Source: Gemmatimonadota bacterium (lineage in GTDB: Bacteria > Gemmatimonadota > Gemmatimonadetes > Longimicrobiales > RSA9). From it: a stretch of DNA of 35,301 nt. The position numbers were made by a program, and so were the translations under genes. Where the stretch lies: assembly GCA_019689775.1 (NCBI GenBank), contig JADGGV010000003.1:1-35301 (forward strand), in the 5' to 3' direction. Below, in pieces: positions 17,188 to 28,402 of the stretch. How positions within the stretch are numbered: the stretch's first letter is position 1; each line of letters begins with the position of its first letter. Under the pieces are notes generated by a model. It worked only from the letters and a program-made list of their open reading frames with translations, did not search any database and had not been told where the DNA came from.

Positions 17188-18162
17188 CTACGGCGCGATC
17201 AGCGTCCCGGTCTCCCCGCGGATCGTTTCGAGCCCCTGGTCCAGCCGCCCGATGTAGGCGCGTCCACCGCCGCCGCGCACGAAGGCGATCGCGGCTTCGA
17301 CCTTCGGCCCCATGCTTCCGCGGCCGAACTCCCCGGCGCGGAGCATCGCTTCCGCCTCCGCGGCGGAGATGCTCCGGAGCAGCTCCTGCTGCGGGGTCCC
17401 CCACTTCCGGTACACCCCGTCGACGTTCGTCAGGATGAGCAGCGCCTCGGCCCCGATGTCGAGCGCCAGCACCTGCGCAGCGCGGTCCTTGTCGATGACG
17501 GCGTCGACGCCCTCGAGGCGCAGAACCGGGTCGCGGTAGACCGGGGTGCCGCCCCCGCCGGCGGCGATCACGATCGTACCGGCGTCGAGCAGGCGTCGCA
17601 CGAGGCTCCCCTCGACGATCGCGAGCGGTCGCGGCGACGGCACCAGGCGGCGCCAGCCGCCGTCGGCCGGCGCGATCGTCCAACCCAGCCTCCGGGCCAG
17701 CGCCTCGGCCTTCCCCCGATCGGTGAAGACGCGGCCGATCGGTTTCGTCGGCTCCGTCGTCGCGGGATCCTCCGGATCGACGAGCACCTGCGTGATCAGC
17801 GTGACCACGCGCCGGTCGATCCCCTCGCGCTCGAGCGCGTTCTCGAGCGACTGCTGGATCATGTACCCGATCCAGCCGGCGGTCGCGGCCACCAGCACGC
17901 CGAGCGGAAGCGGCGGCAGCTCCTCGTGCGCGAGCTCGTTGCGCAGCAGCTCGTCGCCGATCTGCGGGCCATTCCCGTGGACGATGGCGATCTGCCAGCC
18001 GTCCCGCGCCAGCGCGACGATCGGCGCGAGGCTGGTGCGCGCGAAGGCGAACTGCTCGTGGATGTCGCCCCGGCGCCCGGGCGGGAGCAAGGCATTGCCG
18101 CCGAGCGCGACGACGACGGACCGCGTCCCTACCGTCCTCCCGGTGTTCGGCCCGGCAATCAT
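17188..18162 (-). CDS. arcC: Carbamate kinase
   Basis: SVVVALGGNALLPPGRRGD, IVHGNGPQIGDELLRNE, VIAAGGGGTPVYRD, VDAVIDKDRAAQVLALDIGAEALLILTNVDGVY, FGRGSMGPKVEAA. ATG at 18162 preceded by GGAGGGG. Confidence 0.93.
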   Translation of the reverse strand: MIAGPNTGRTVGTRSVVVALGGNALLPPGRRGDIHEQFAFARTSLAPIVALARDGWQIAIVHGNGPQIGDELLRNELAHEELPPLPLGVLVAATAGWIGYMIQQSLENALEREGIDRRVVTLITQVLVDPEDPATTEPTKPIGRVFTDRGKAEALARRLGWTIAPADGGWRRLVPSPRPLAIVEGSLVRRLLDAGTIVIAAGGGGTPVYRDPVLRLEGVDAVIDKDRAAQVLALDIGAEALLILTNVDGVYRKWGTPQQELLRSISAAEAEAMLRAGEFGRGSMGPKVEAAIAFVRGGGGRAYIGRLDQGLETIRGETGTLIAP

Positions 18163-18198
18163 ACGGGTGCCCCTCCGGTGTTGCAAGCGACGACGGCG

Positions 18199-20937
18199 CT
18201 ACGGGCGCGTCGAGCGGACCTGCGACTGGAGCAACGCCCGCAGGTCGGCGAGCGCCGCGCCGAAGCCGGCGAAGTCGCCGTTGCGCAGGCGCTGCTCGGC
18301 GCGGTCGAGGAGATCGAGGGCGCGGCGTGGGAGCGTCGCGGCCGCGCCCCCGGCCGGGCGGAGCGTAGGCGTCTGCGGCGGCGCCGGGGTCGGCGGCCCG
18401 GCGCCGTGCAGCCCCTGTACGGCCTCGGGGAGCGACATCGCCATGACGACCTTCGCGCCGTCGCTCACGATGACGCGCTGGAGCTCGGGGATCGGGTTGC
18501 CGCTCCCCTGGGCGGACAGGAACAGCGGCTGGACGTAGAGGAAGCCGTGCTCGACGGGGACGATCCGGAGGTGGCCGAGGTTGACGTCGCTGCCGGCCTG
18601 GCGCCAGAGCGTGAGCTGGGGCGAGAGCGTCGGGTCCTGCTCGATCAGCGCCTGGACCTGGCCCGGGCCGGGGATCTGCTGGTCGCGCGGCAGCTCGTAG
18701 AGCACGAGCTGGCCGTAGGCGGGCGGATCGCTCCGCGCCGCCAGCAGCGCCGTCATGTTCTGCCGCTCCCGGGCGACGAACGGCATGACCAGCAGGAACT
18801 CCGGGTGCGCCTCCCCGGGGAGCGCCATGAGCGTGTGCAGCGGGCGGTACGGCCGGGCGGCCGGACCGGCCGAGCCGGGCGGGATGGCCCAGACGTCCAG
18901 GCTGGCGTAGAAGTCCCGCGGGTCGCTTAGATGATACTCGGCGAGGATCGCGGCCTGGGTCTGGAAGAGGAGGCTCGGGTAGCGGAGGTGCGCCTGGACG
19001 GCCGCCGGCATCCGCTCCCACGGCTGGATCAGCTCCGGGAAGATCCGTCGGTAGGTCTCGAGGACCGGATCGGTCGGCCCGACGGCGTAGAGGCGCACCG
19101 CGCCCGTGACGGCATCGACCGTCGCCTTGACGCTGCCCCGCAGGTAGCGCACGCGGCCGATCCCCTCCAGGGATTCGGCGCGCGAGAGCGGGAACGTCGC
19201 GGCGGTCGTGTAGCCGTCGATGATCCAGACGAGGCGCCCATCGAGGATCACCGGGTAGGGGCTCGGGTCCCAGAGCAGGAAGGGCGCCAGCGCCTGCACG
19301 CGCTCGCGCACCGAGCGGCGGAAGACGAGGCGGCTGTCCGGCGATAGCTCTCCGGAGAAGAGCAGGTTCTTGTCGCCGAAGCGCCACGCGAACGCAAGGA
19401 GCCGCGGCCAGGAGTCGAGACGGATCCCCGCGGGGAAGTCGCGCCCCGGGATCCCGGTGAACGCGGTGTCGCGGCGCGGCACGAGGATCACGTAACCGGT
19501 GAGCGTCTCGCCGATGAAGATGCTGGGGTTCAGCAAGCGGAGCTGCGGTGGCGCGGCGGCGGTGTCGAGCTGGAGCGTGTCGACCCCGCCCAGCCAGAGC
19601 ACCGGCTCGCCGTCGGCGCGCGACTCCGCGACCGGCGTTACGACGGCGCCCATCCCCCGCACGTACTTCGGGTTGAGGCGCTGCGAGATCCAGCTCCGGG
19701 CGCTCGGCGGGAGCCCCTCCGGCGTGAACTCGCGCGCGCCGATGGCCACTTGCGCCAGCCCGGCGCCGGGGACCGCGTAGCGATCGAAGTCGATGTCCGG
19801 GAACTTGTAGTAGCCGAAACCCGTCTGCGTCTGGTTGAACGCCGTCTCGAGCGGCTCGACGTCCCAGACCGGCAGGCGCGACAGGCTCGGCGCCAGGTCC
19901 TCCCACCGGCCGATCGGGGCCGGGCGGTAGGCGTACTCGCGGCGCTCGAGGCGGTCGAGGCCGTACGCCCGCAGCGTGAACTCGATGTTCCAGCCGATGT
20001 AGGGGCGCTCGCGCGCAAGCTCGTTCGGCTCGACGCGCAGCTTCTGCACGAGCGCGGGGTAGAGGTGGCCGGCGAGCAGGGCCGCCGCGATGAGCCCGCC
20101 CACGGCCACGAGCGGAGGGACCCAGACCCGGCGGACGGCGCCGTAGACGAGCGCGCCGGCGGCGAGGAGCGCAAGGAGCGCGAGACCGAGATCCGCCGGC
20201 AGCCGGGCGTGCACGTCGGTGTAGCCCAGGCTGCCGCGCACGCCGCTCCCCTCGAGGAGCAGGGCGTAGCGGTCCAGCCAGTAGCGGACACCGACCAGGA
20301 AGACGAGCCCGGCGATCAGGAGCGTGAAGTGCGTGCGCGCCGCGTCGCTCACCACCAGCCGGTTCTGGCGCCAGTGAATGGCGCCGACGAGCACGTAGCC
20401 CAGGAGCACCAGGAGGATGCTCCAGATCGTCGCCAGGAAGAGGAACTCCAGCAGCGAGACGTACGCCGGCAGGGAGAAGACGAAGAAGGACAGGTCCCGC
20501 CCGAAGACCGGATCGGTCACGCCCCAGCGGGCGTGGCGCAGCCAGGCGAGTACGGTGAGCACGCCGTCGCCGCCGAACTCGAGGCCGGAGAGCCACCAGC
20601 CGGCCAGACCGGCCGCGAGGCCGATCCCGGCGATCAGGTAGGCGCGCGGAACCTGTTCGGCGATCTCGAGGTTGCCGTAGCGGCGCCGCAGATGCACCGG
20701 CCCGAGCTGGCGCGCCACGACCCAGAGGTTGAGCAAGACGACGCCGGCGCCGATGGCCGCGGCGGCGCTCCGCACGAGCAAGGCGGCGCCGAGCCTGGTC
20801 CAGAACACGCCGAGGTAGCCAACCTCGCGGTACCAGAGCGCATCCGTGTAGAGCCCGACGAGCGCCTGCGCGGCCAGGAGCGCGGCGATGGCGGCGAGAC
20901 CGACGTAGAGGAGGATCCGACCCGGTCGACGGCTCAT
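18199..20937 (-). CDS. UPF0182 family large membrane protein
   Basis: Seven or so N-terminal hydrophobic segments (ILLYVGLAAIAALLAAQALVGLYTDALWYREVGYLGVFWTRLG...), then NIEFTLRAYGLDRLERREY, FNQTQTGFGYYKFPDIDFDRY, LILVPRRDTAFTGIPGRDFPAGIRLDSWPRLLAFAWRFGDKNLLFSGE-type regions characteristic of UPF0182. Confidence 0.88.
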   Translation of the reverse strand: MSRRPGRILLYVGLAAIAALLAAQALVGLYTDALWYREVGYLGVFWTRLGAALLVRSAAAAIGAGVVLLNLWVVARQLGPVHLRRRYGNLEIAEQVPRAYLIAGIGLAAGLAGWWLSGLEFGGDGVLTVLAWLRHARWGVTDPVFGRDLSFFVFSLPAYVSLLEFLFLATIWSILLVLLGYVLVGAIHWRQNRLVVSDAARTHFTLLIAGLVFLVGVRYWLDRYALLLEGSGVRGSLGYTDVHARLPADLGLALLALLAAGALVYGAVRRVWVPPLVAVGGLIAAALLAGHLYPALVQKLRVEPNELARERPYIGWNIEFTLRAYGLDRLERREYAYRPAPIGRWEDLAPSLSRLPVWDVEPLETAFNQTQTGFGYYKFPDIDFDRYAVPGAGLAQVAIGAREFTPEGLPPSARSWISQRLNPKYVRGMGAVVTPVAESRADGEPVLWLGGVDTLQLDTAAAPPQLRLLNPSIFIGETLTGYVILVPRRDTAFTGIPGRDFPAGIRLDSWPRLLAFAWRFGDKNLLFSGELSPDSRLVFRRSVRERVQALAPFLLWDPSPYPVILDGRLVWIIDGYTTAATFPLSRAESLEGIGRVRYLRGSVKATVDAVTGAVRLYAVGPTDPVLETYRRIFPELIQPWERMPAAVQAHLRYPSLLFQTQAAILAEYHLSDPRDFYASLDVWAIPPGSAGPAARPYRPLHTLMALPGEAHPEFLLVMPFVARERQNMTALLAARSDPPAYGQLVLYELPRDQQIPGPGQVQALIEQDPTLSPQLTLWRQAGSDVNLGHLRIVPVEHGFLYVQPLFLSAQGSGNPIPELQRVIVSDGAKVVMAMSLPEAVQGLHGAGPPTPAPPQTPTLRPAGGAAATLPRRALDLLDRAEQRLRNGDFAGFGAALADLRALLQSQVRSTRP

Positions 20938-20938
20938 C

Positions 20939-22312
20939 TCACACGCCGACGCCCTGCTCGCGCAGCCACCCCTCCATCGTCCGGCGGATCTCCGCGAGCT
21001 TCTCGGGCGTGCTGGCCTCGAAGCGGAGGACGAGCACCGGCTGCGTGTTCGACGCCCGCAGCAGCCCCCACCCGCCGTCGAACAGCACGCGCGCGCCATC
21101 GACGTCGACGACGTCGTGGTCCCGGCGGAAGTGCTCGACCGCCTCGCGGACGATCGCGAACTTCCGCTCCTCCGGCACGTCGACGCGCAGCTCCGGCGTC
21201 GACTCGTAGTGCGGCAGCTCGGCGACCAGGGCGGAGAGGGGCCGGTCCGACCGCGCCACCAGCTCCACCGCCCGGCAGGCGGCGTAGAGCGCGTCGTCGA
21301 ACCCGAAGTAGTCGTCGCCGAAGCAGATATGGCCGGAGAGCTCCCCCGCGATCGGCGCGCCCTCCTCCTTCATCTTCTCCTTCATGAGCGAGTGGCCGGT
21401 CTTCCACATGATCGGCCGCCCGCCCCGGGCGCCGAACACCTCGGGGATCGCCTGGGTGCACTTGACGTCGAAGACCAGCTTCTGCCCCGGCCCGCGGCGC
21501 TCCAGGATGTCCAGCGCGAACAGCAGGAGGAGCAGGTCGGCCCGCACGATGTTCCCCTGCTCGTCGACGACGCCGATCCGGTCCGCATCGCCGTCGAACG
21601 CCACGCCCAGGTCCGCCTCCTCCTCCCGAACCCGCGCGATCAGGTCGACCAGGTTCTCGTCCACGACCGGATCCGGGTGGTGGTGCGGGAACGTGCCGTC
21701 GGAGATGCAATAGAGCGGCACGACGTCCGCGCCGATCCGCTCGAGCAGCGGCACGGCGACCAGGCTCCCGGTGCCGTTGCCGCAGTCCGCGACGACCTTC
21801 ACCGGGCGGCGCAGCTCGAAGCGCCCGGCGACGTCGTCGATGTAGGTCGGGAGGATGTCGCGCCGCTCGAGATCACCGCGGCCCGACGCGAAATCGCCGC
21901 GCTCGATCCGCTCGCGCAGCCGCTGGATGGCCTCGCCGTACACGGAGCGGCCGCCGATCGTCATCTTGAACCCGTTGTACTCGGGCGGGTTGTGCGAGCC
22001 GGTGATCTGGAAGCCGCCGTCGGCCTCGTAGCGGATCTCGGCGTAGTACAGGAGCGGCGTCGGGACCGTGCCGACGTCGATGACGTTCACACCGGCGGAA
22101 CGGATCCCCTTGATCACCAACTCCGCCAGGTCCGGCGAGCTCGGCCGATTGTCCCGACCAACCACGACGGTCAAGGCATACCCGTTGGCGCGCACCCGGC
22201 GAAGCTCGCTGGCGTAGGCGCGGCCGACGAGCTCCGGCACGTCCCCGGCCAGGTCGGCCGCCACGACGCCGCGGATGTCGTACTCACGGAAGATATGCGG
22301 ATTGATCTGCAT
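20939..22312 (-). CDS. Phosphomannomutase/phosphoglucomutase
   Basis: INPHIFREYDIRGVVAADL, ITGSHNPPEYNGFKMTIGG (phospho-Ser), FDGDADRIGVVDEQGN, GELSGHICFGDDYFGFDDALYA. Confidence 0.94.
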   Translation of the reverse strand: MQINPHIFREYDIRGVVAADLAGDVPELVGRAYASELRRVRANGYALTVVVGRDNRPSSPDLAELVIKGIRSAGVNVIDVGTVPTPLLYYAEIRYEADGGFQITGSHNPPEYNGFKMTIGGRSVYGEAIQRLRERIERGDFASGRGDLERRDILPTYIDDVAGRFELRRPVKVVADCGNGTGSLVAVPLLERIGADVVPLYCISDGTFPHHHPDPVVDENLVDLIARVREEEADLGVAFDGDADRIGVVDEQGNIVRADLLLLLFALDILERRGPGQKLVFDVKCTQAIPEVFGARGGRPIMWKTGHSLMKEKMKEEGAPIAGELSGHICFGDDYFGFDDALYAACRAVELVARSDRPLSALVAELPHYESTPELRVDVPEERKFAIVREAVEHFRRDHDVVDVDGARVLFDGGWGLLRASNTQPVLVLRFEASTPEKLAEIRRTMEGWLREQGVGV

Positions 22313-22346
22313 CTCGGGTTCTCGCTCACGACGGGGAAGCGGTTGA

Positions 22347-22376
22347 ATTCTAGCCGAGCGGTCTTCGGGGCGTCAA
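22347..22376 (-). promoter_or_regulatory. Promoter-like site for the phosphomannomutase gene: TTGACG (22371-22376), 18 bp, TAGAAT (22347-22352)
   Basis: Five of six -35 matches, good -10, 18 bp spacing, predicted start about 28 nt before the ATG. The -10 contains the nuoN TAG stop. Confidence 0.5.
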
Positions 22377-23921
22377 ATGGCACACGTCGGCCCCGGCGCC
22401 GCCGCCCCGCGCCGGCGATCGGCCATAAGTGCAAGCGGCCGGCGCCTGGAGCAACGCCGACGCGCCGTCCTGCGCCGCACGCAGCAGCCCGCCCGGCGCC
22501 ACACCCAGCGCCACCACCAGGATCGCCGCCGCGACGAGCGCGGCGGTCATCGCGCGCGGCGTGCGAACCGGCTGCGGCGCGCCGGCCGGCGCCTCGCGGA
22601 ACCACATGTACCACGCCACGCGCAGGTAGTACCAGTAGGACACCAGCGACGTCAGGACCAGGATGACGGCCAGCCAGTTCATCCCCTTCTCGACCGCGGC
22701 GCGCAGGATGAAGACCTTCCCGATGAAGCCACCGGTGAAGGGGAAGCCGGCCAGCGAGAGGAGGAAGATCGTCATCACGACGCCGAGCAACGGCTGGCGC
22801 CAGCCCAACCCGCTGTAGCTCTCGATGTCGAGCCACTCCTCCCCGCGCCCCGCCACCGCCACCATGACGGCGAAGGCGCCGATCGTCATGAGCGTGTAGA
22901 TGACGAGGTAGAACAGGAACGACGCCGCGCCGATCACGCTGGCCGACGCCAACGCCACCAGGAGGTAGCCGGCATGCGCGATGCTGGAGTACGCCAGCAT
23001 GCGCTTCACGTTCGGCTCGACGAGAGCCGTCAGGTTGGCCACCACCATCGTGAGGATCGCGAGCCAGAAGACCATCCGCCCCCAGGTGTCGTAGAGGCCC
23101 GGGAACGCGGTCAGGAAGACCCGCAGGAACGCCGCGAACGCCGCCGCCTTCACCGACGCCGCCATGAACGCCGTCACCGGCGCCGGCGCCCCCTCGTACG
23201 CGTCGGGCGTCCACATGTGGAACGGCACCGCGGCGACCTTGAAGCCGAACCCGACAGCGAGCAACGCCATGCCGATCGTGACGAGCGGGTTCGCCCGAAG
23301 CCCGTCCACCCCGATCGCCTGCGCAACCAGGGTGAGGTTCGTGGTGCGCGCCCCGCCGTAGACCAGCGCGATCCCGAAGAGGAAGAACGCGCTGGAGAAG
23401 GCGCCCAGGAGGAAGTACTTGATGGCGCCCTCGGCCGACAGGCGGCTCCGGCGATTCGCCCCCGTCAGCACGTAGATCGGCACCGACAGCAGCTCGAGGC
23501 CGAGGAAGATGAGCATCAGGTCGCGCGTCCCCGCGAACAGCATCATCCCCACGGTCGAGAGGAGCATCAGCACGTACAGCTCGCCCAGCCGCAGCCGCTC
23601 CTCCTCGAGGTACCGGGTCGAGATCAGCACGAACAGCACGCCGGCCAGGAGGAAGAGGAAGTTCGTGAAGACCCGGAACCCATCCAGCGCGATCACACCC
23701 GTCGGCGTCGCCTCGCGCAGCGTCAACAGCCAGAGATTGGCCGCGCCCGCGAGCAGCAGCCCGAGCAGCGTGAGCCAGGCGATGGCCGGGCTGGACGGCT
23801 CGCTCCGATCTTCCTTCTGGAAGACGTCGACGAGCAGGATCAGCATCGCCCACACCGTGAGCAGCACCTCGGGGAGGAGCGCCACGATGTACTGGATCTG
23901 ACTGGAAAAATCGATGTTCAT
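22350..23921 (-). CDS. nuoN: NADH-quinone oxidoreductase subunit N
   Basis: PEVLLTVWAMLILLVDVF..., SAEGAIKYFLLGAFSSAFFLFGIALVYG, FHMWTPDAYEGAPAPVTAFMAASVKAAAF, VKRMLAYSSIAHAGYLLV. Confidence 0.95.
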   Translation of the reverse strand: MNIDFSSQIQYIVALLPEVLLTVWAMLILLVDVFQKEDRSEPSSPAIAWLTLLGLLLAGAANLWLLTLREATPTGVIALDGFRVFTNFLFLLAGVLFVLISTRYLEEERLRLGELYVLMLLSTVGMMLFAGTRDLMLIFLGLELLSVPIYVLTGANRRSRLSAEGAIKYFLLGAFSSAFFLFGIALVYGGARTTNLTLVAQAIGVDGLRANPLVTIGMALLAVGFGFKVAAVPFHMWTPDAYEGAPAPVTAFMAASVKAAAFAAFLRVFLTAFPGLYDTWGRMVFWLAILTMVVANLTALVEPNVKRMLAYSSIAHAGYLLVALASASVIGAASFLFYLVIYTLMTIGAFAVMVAVAGRGEEWLDIESYSGLGWRQPLLGVVMTIFLLSLAGFPFTGGFIGKVFILRAAVEKGMNWLAVILVLTSLVSYWYYLRVAWYMWFREAPAGAPQPVRTPRAMTAALVAAAILVVALGVAPGGLLRAAQDGASALLQAPAACTYGRSPARGGGAGADVCHLTPRRPLG

Positions 23922-23950
23922 TCGAGGTTGTCTTCCGCGTCAGGGCCGCA

Positions 23951-25540
23951 TCACGGCTGCCGCGCCACGACCAGCCGCCCGGCGCGCGCCGCGGGCGGCG
24001 CATCCAGCCCGATCATCGGCGGCGGCGCGATCCGGCGTTGCTCGACCGTCGTCAGCAACTCCTCGATGCTCGTCTGCGTCGCATCCAGGAACGGCTTCGG
24101 GTAGACGCCGATCCAGATCATCGCCGCGACGAGCGGCGCCAGCACCACGATCTCACGTCGGCTGAGGTCCGGCAGCGTCTGGTTCTCCGGCTTGTCCAGC
24201 GCGTTGAACCAGATGCGCTGCACCATCGGCAGCATGTAGTACGCGGCGAAGATGACGCCCGACGCGCCGATGAGCGCCACCCACGGGTGCGTCAGGAACG
24301 TCCCGATCAGCGAGAGGAACTCGCCCACGAAGCCGCTCGTGCCCGGCAGCCCGATGCTCGCCAGCGCCGTGATCACGAAGACCGTGGCGAACAGCGGCAT
24401 GACGGCCGCGAGCCCGCCGAACGCCGCGATCTCGCGCGTGTGGCGCCGCTCGTAGAGCATCCCGAGGAGCAGGAACATCGCGCCCGTCGAGGCCCCGTGC
24501 GACAGCATGACGATCATCGCGCCCTGAAGCCCTTGCACGGTCAGCGCGAAGATGCCGAGCACCACGAAGCCCATGTGGGCGACCGACGTGTAGGCGATCA
24601 GCTTCTTCGCGTCCGGCTGCACCGCGGCGACCCACGCCGTGTAGATGATCCCCGCCAGACCGAACGCGAGCACGATCCCGACCAGCAGCGGCGCCGTGGA
24701 CGCCTGCGGGAAGAACGGCAGCAGGAAGCGCAGGAAGCCGTAGCCGCCCATCTTCAGCAGCACCGCCGCAAGGATCACCGACCCGGGCGTCGGCGCCTCG
24801 ACGTGGGCATCCGGCAGCCACGTGTGGAACGGGAAGAGCGGCACCTTGATGGCGAACGCCAGCCCGAACGCCAGGAACAGCCAGATCTGCTCGCGGTACG
24901 TCAGCGGCACCTGGAGCAGATCGAGGTAGGCGAAGGAGTACTCACCCGTCAGCGCGTGGAACTTGAACACCATGTACAGGATCGCCACCAGCATGAGCAA
25001 CGACCCGAACGTGGTGTACAGGAAGAACTTGATCGCCGCGTAGACCCGCCGCTCCCCGCCCCAGATGCCGATGATGAAGTACATCGGCACCAGCATGACC
25101 TCCCAGAACATGAAGAACAGGAAGAGGTCGAGGGCGACAAACACCCCGACGATGCCCGTCTCGAGCAGGAGCATCATGGCGTAGAACGTCCGCTCCCGCT
25201 TCGTGATGTAGCGGAACGACCCCAGCACCGTGAGCGGCATGATGAAGGTCGTCAGCAACACCAGGAAGAGGCTGATGCCGTCGAGGCCGACGCGGTAGTA
25301 GATCCCCCACGGCCGGATCCAGGGCATCGTGGTCGCGAACTGGAACGCCGCCGTCGCCGGGTTGAAGGCGGGCCACAGCGGGATCGACACGATGAACTCG
25401 ACGAGCGTCACGACGAGCGCGAGCCGCTTCGAGACCGCCTCGGGCGCCAGGAGCACACCGAACATCCCGACGAGCGGGAACCAGATCAGGAAGTGGAGCG
25501 CCCAGCCCGCGAAGTGAATGTGCTCGAGGAAGACGTTCAT
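23951..25540 (-). CDS. nuoM: NADH-quinone oxidoreductase subunit M
   Basis: VGLDGISLFLVLLTTFIMPLTVL, KVPLFPFHTWLPDAHVEAPTPGSVILAAVLLKMGGYG, DAKKLIAYTSVAHMGFVVLG. Confidence 0.96.
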   Translation of the reverse strand: MNVFLEHIHFAGWALHFLIWFPLVGMFGVLLAPEAVSKRLALVVTLVEFIVSIPLWPAFNPATAAFQFATTMPWIRPWGIYYRVGLDGISLFLVLLTTFIMPLTVLGSFRYITKRERTFYAMMLLLETGIVGVFVALDLFLFFMFWEVMLVPMYFIIGIWGGERRVYAAIKFFLYTTFGSLLMLVAILYMVFKFHALTGEYSFAYLDLLQVPLTYREQIWLFLAFGLAFAIKVPLFPFHTWLPDAHVEAPTPGSVILAAVLLKMGGYGFLRFLLPFFPQASTAPLLVGIVLAFGLAGIIYTAWVAAVQPDAKKLIAYTSVAHMGFVVLGIFALTVQGLQGAMIVMLSHGASTGAMFLLLGMLYERRHTREIAAFGGLAAVMPLFATVFVITALASIGLPGTSGFVGEFLSLIGTFLTHPWVALIGASGVIFAAYYMLPMVQRIWFNALDKPENQTLPDLSRREIVVLAPLVAAMIWIGVYPKPFLDATQTSIEELLTTVEQRRIAPPPMIGLDAPPAARAGRLVVARQP

Positions 25541-25547
25541 CCGGTCC

Positions 25548-27584
<2,037 letters not shown>

Positions 27585-27585
27585 G

Positions 27586-27879
27586 CTACCACCGGAGCAG
27601 GTTGAAGTTCTTGATGTCGACCGTCTCGATGTGGCGGAAGATCGAGATGATGATGGCCAGCCCGACGGCTGCCTCCGCGGCCGCGACGGAAATGACAAAG
27701 AAGACGAACACCTGGCCCTCGATCCCGACGGCCCGGGAGAGGGCGATGAACGCCAGGTTCGCGGCGTTGAGCATCAGCTCGACGCACATGAACAGGATGA
27801 TCGCGTTGCGGCGGATGACCACGCCGAGCACGCCGATGGCGAACAGGATCGCCGCCAACACCAGGGAGAGCGTGAGCAT
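27586..27879 (-). CDS. nuoK: NADH-quinone oxidoreductase subunit K
   Basis: 97 aa; [35 protein letters not shown]..., [24 protein letters not shown]. Confidence 0.95.
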   Translation of the reverse strand: MLTLSLVLAAILFAIGVLGVVIRRNAIILFMCVELMLNAANLAFIALSRAVGIEGQVFVFFVISVAAAEAAVGLAIIISIFRHIETVDIKNFNLLRW

Positions 27880-27883
27880 CGCG

Positions 27884-28402
27884 TCACACCCTCCGCTTGG
27901 CGAGGACCACGGCCCCGATCGCGGCGACGAGCAGCAGCACCGACGTCACCTCGAAGGCCACCGAGAAGTCGCGGAACAGCGGCGCGGCGATCACGCCGAC
28001 GGCGCCCTGGCGTTGGACCAGCTCGTCGAGCGGCGAGGTCAGCCCGGACGGCAGCTCCAGCGACGGGGTGCGCACCGCGCGGTACAGCACGAACCCGATC
28101 AGGCCCGAGGCCAGCCCGCCCAGCACCAGCCACACGCCCCGTCGCAGGTCGGCGTGGTAGTCGTGCCCCAGATTGAGCAACATGATCACGAACAGGAACA
28201 GCACCATGATGGCGCCGGCGTAGACGATGACCTGGATCGCCGAGATGAAAAAGGCGCCCAGGAGCACGTAGATCGCCGCCAGGCCGAAGAACGTCACGAC
28301 CAGCGAGAGCAGGCTGCCCACCGGATTGCGGCTCAGCACCATGCCGAGCGCACCGAGGACCGCCTCCGCGGCGAAGATCCACCAGAGGATTTCCCTGATC
28401 AT
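27884..28402 (-). CDS. nuoJ: NADH-quinone oxidoreductase subunit J
   Basis: ATG at 28402 overlaps the nuoI stop; [59 protein letters not shown]. Confidence 0.94.
   Translation of the reverse strand: MIREILWWIFAAEAVLGALGMVLSRNPVGSLLSLVVTFFGLAAIYVLLGAFFISAIQVIVYAGAIMVLFLFVIMLLNLGHDYHADLRRGVWLVLGGLASGLIGFVLYRAVRTPSLELPSGLTSPLDELVQRQGAVGVIAAPLFRDFSVAFEVTSVLLLVAAIGAVVLAKRRV

Noticed and set aside
15121-18162. sucCD-arcC as an FdrA/oxamate transcarbamylase locus
   Set aside because: SucC and SucD carry full succinyl-CoA synthetase motifs including the phospho-His segment, and no YlbE/YlbF-like genes are present.
14785-18930. 1381 aa plus-strand ORF
   Set aside because: Antisense to ndk-upstream CBS gene, sucD, sucC, arcC and UPF0182, all of which have clear homology motifs. 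The translation is Arg/Asp/Ala/Val-rich low-complexity, typical of a high-GC shadow ORF.
15020-20596. 1858 aa minus-strand ORF
   Set aside because: Out of frame with the recognised CDSs on the same strand; Arg/Pro/Gly-rich translation without domains.
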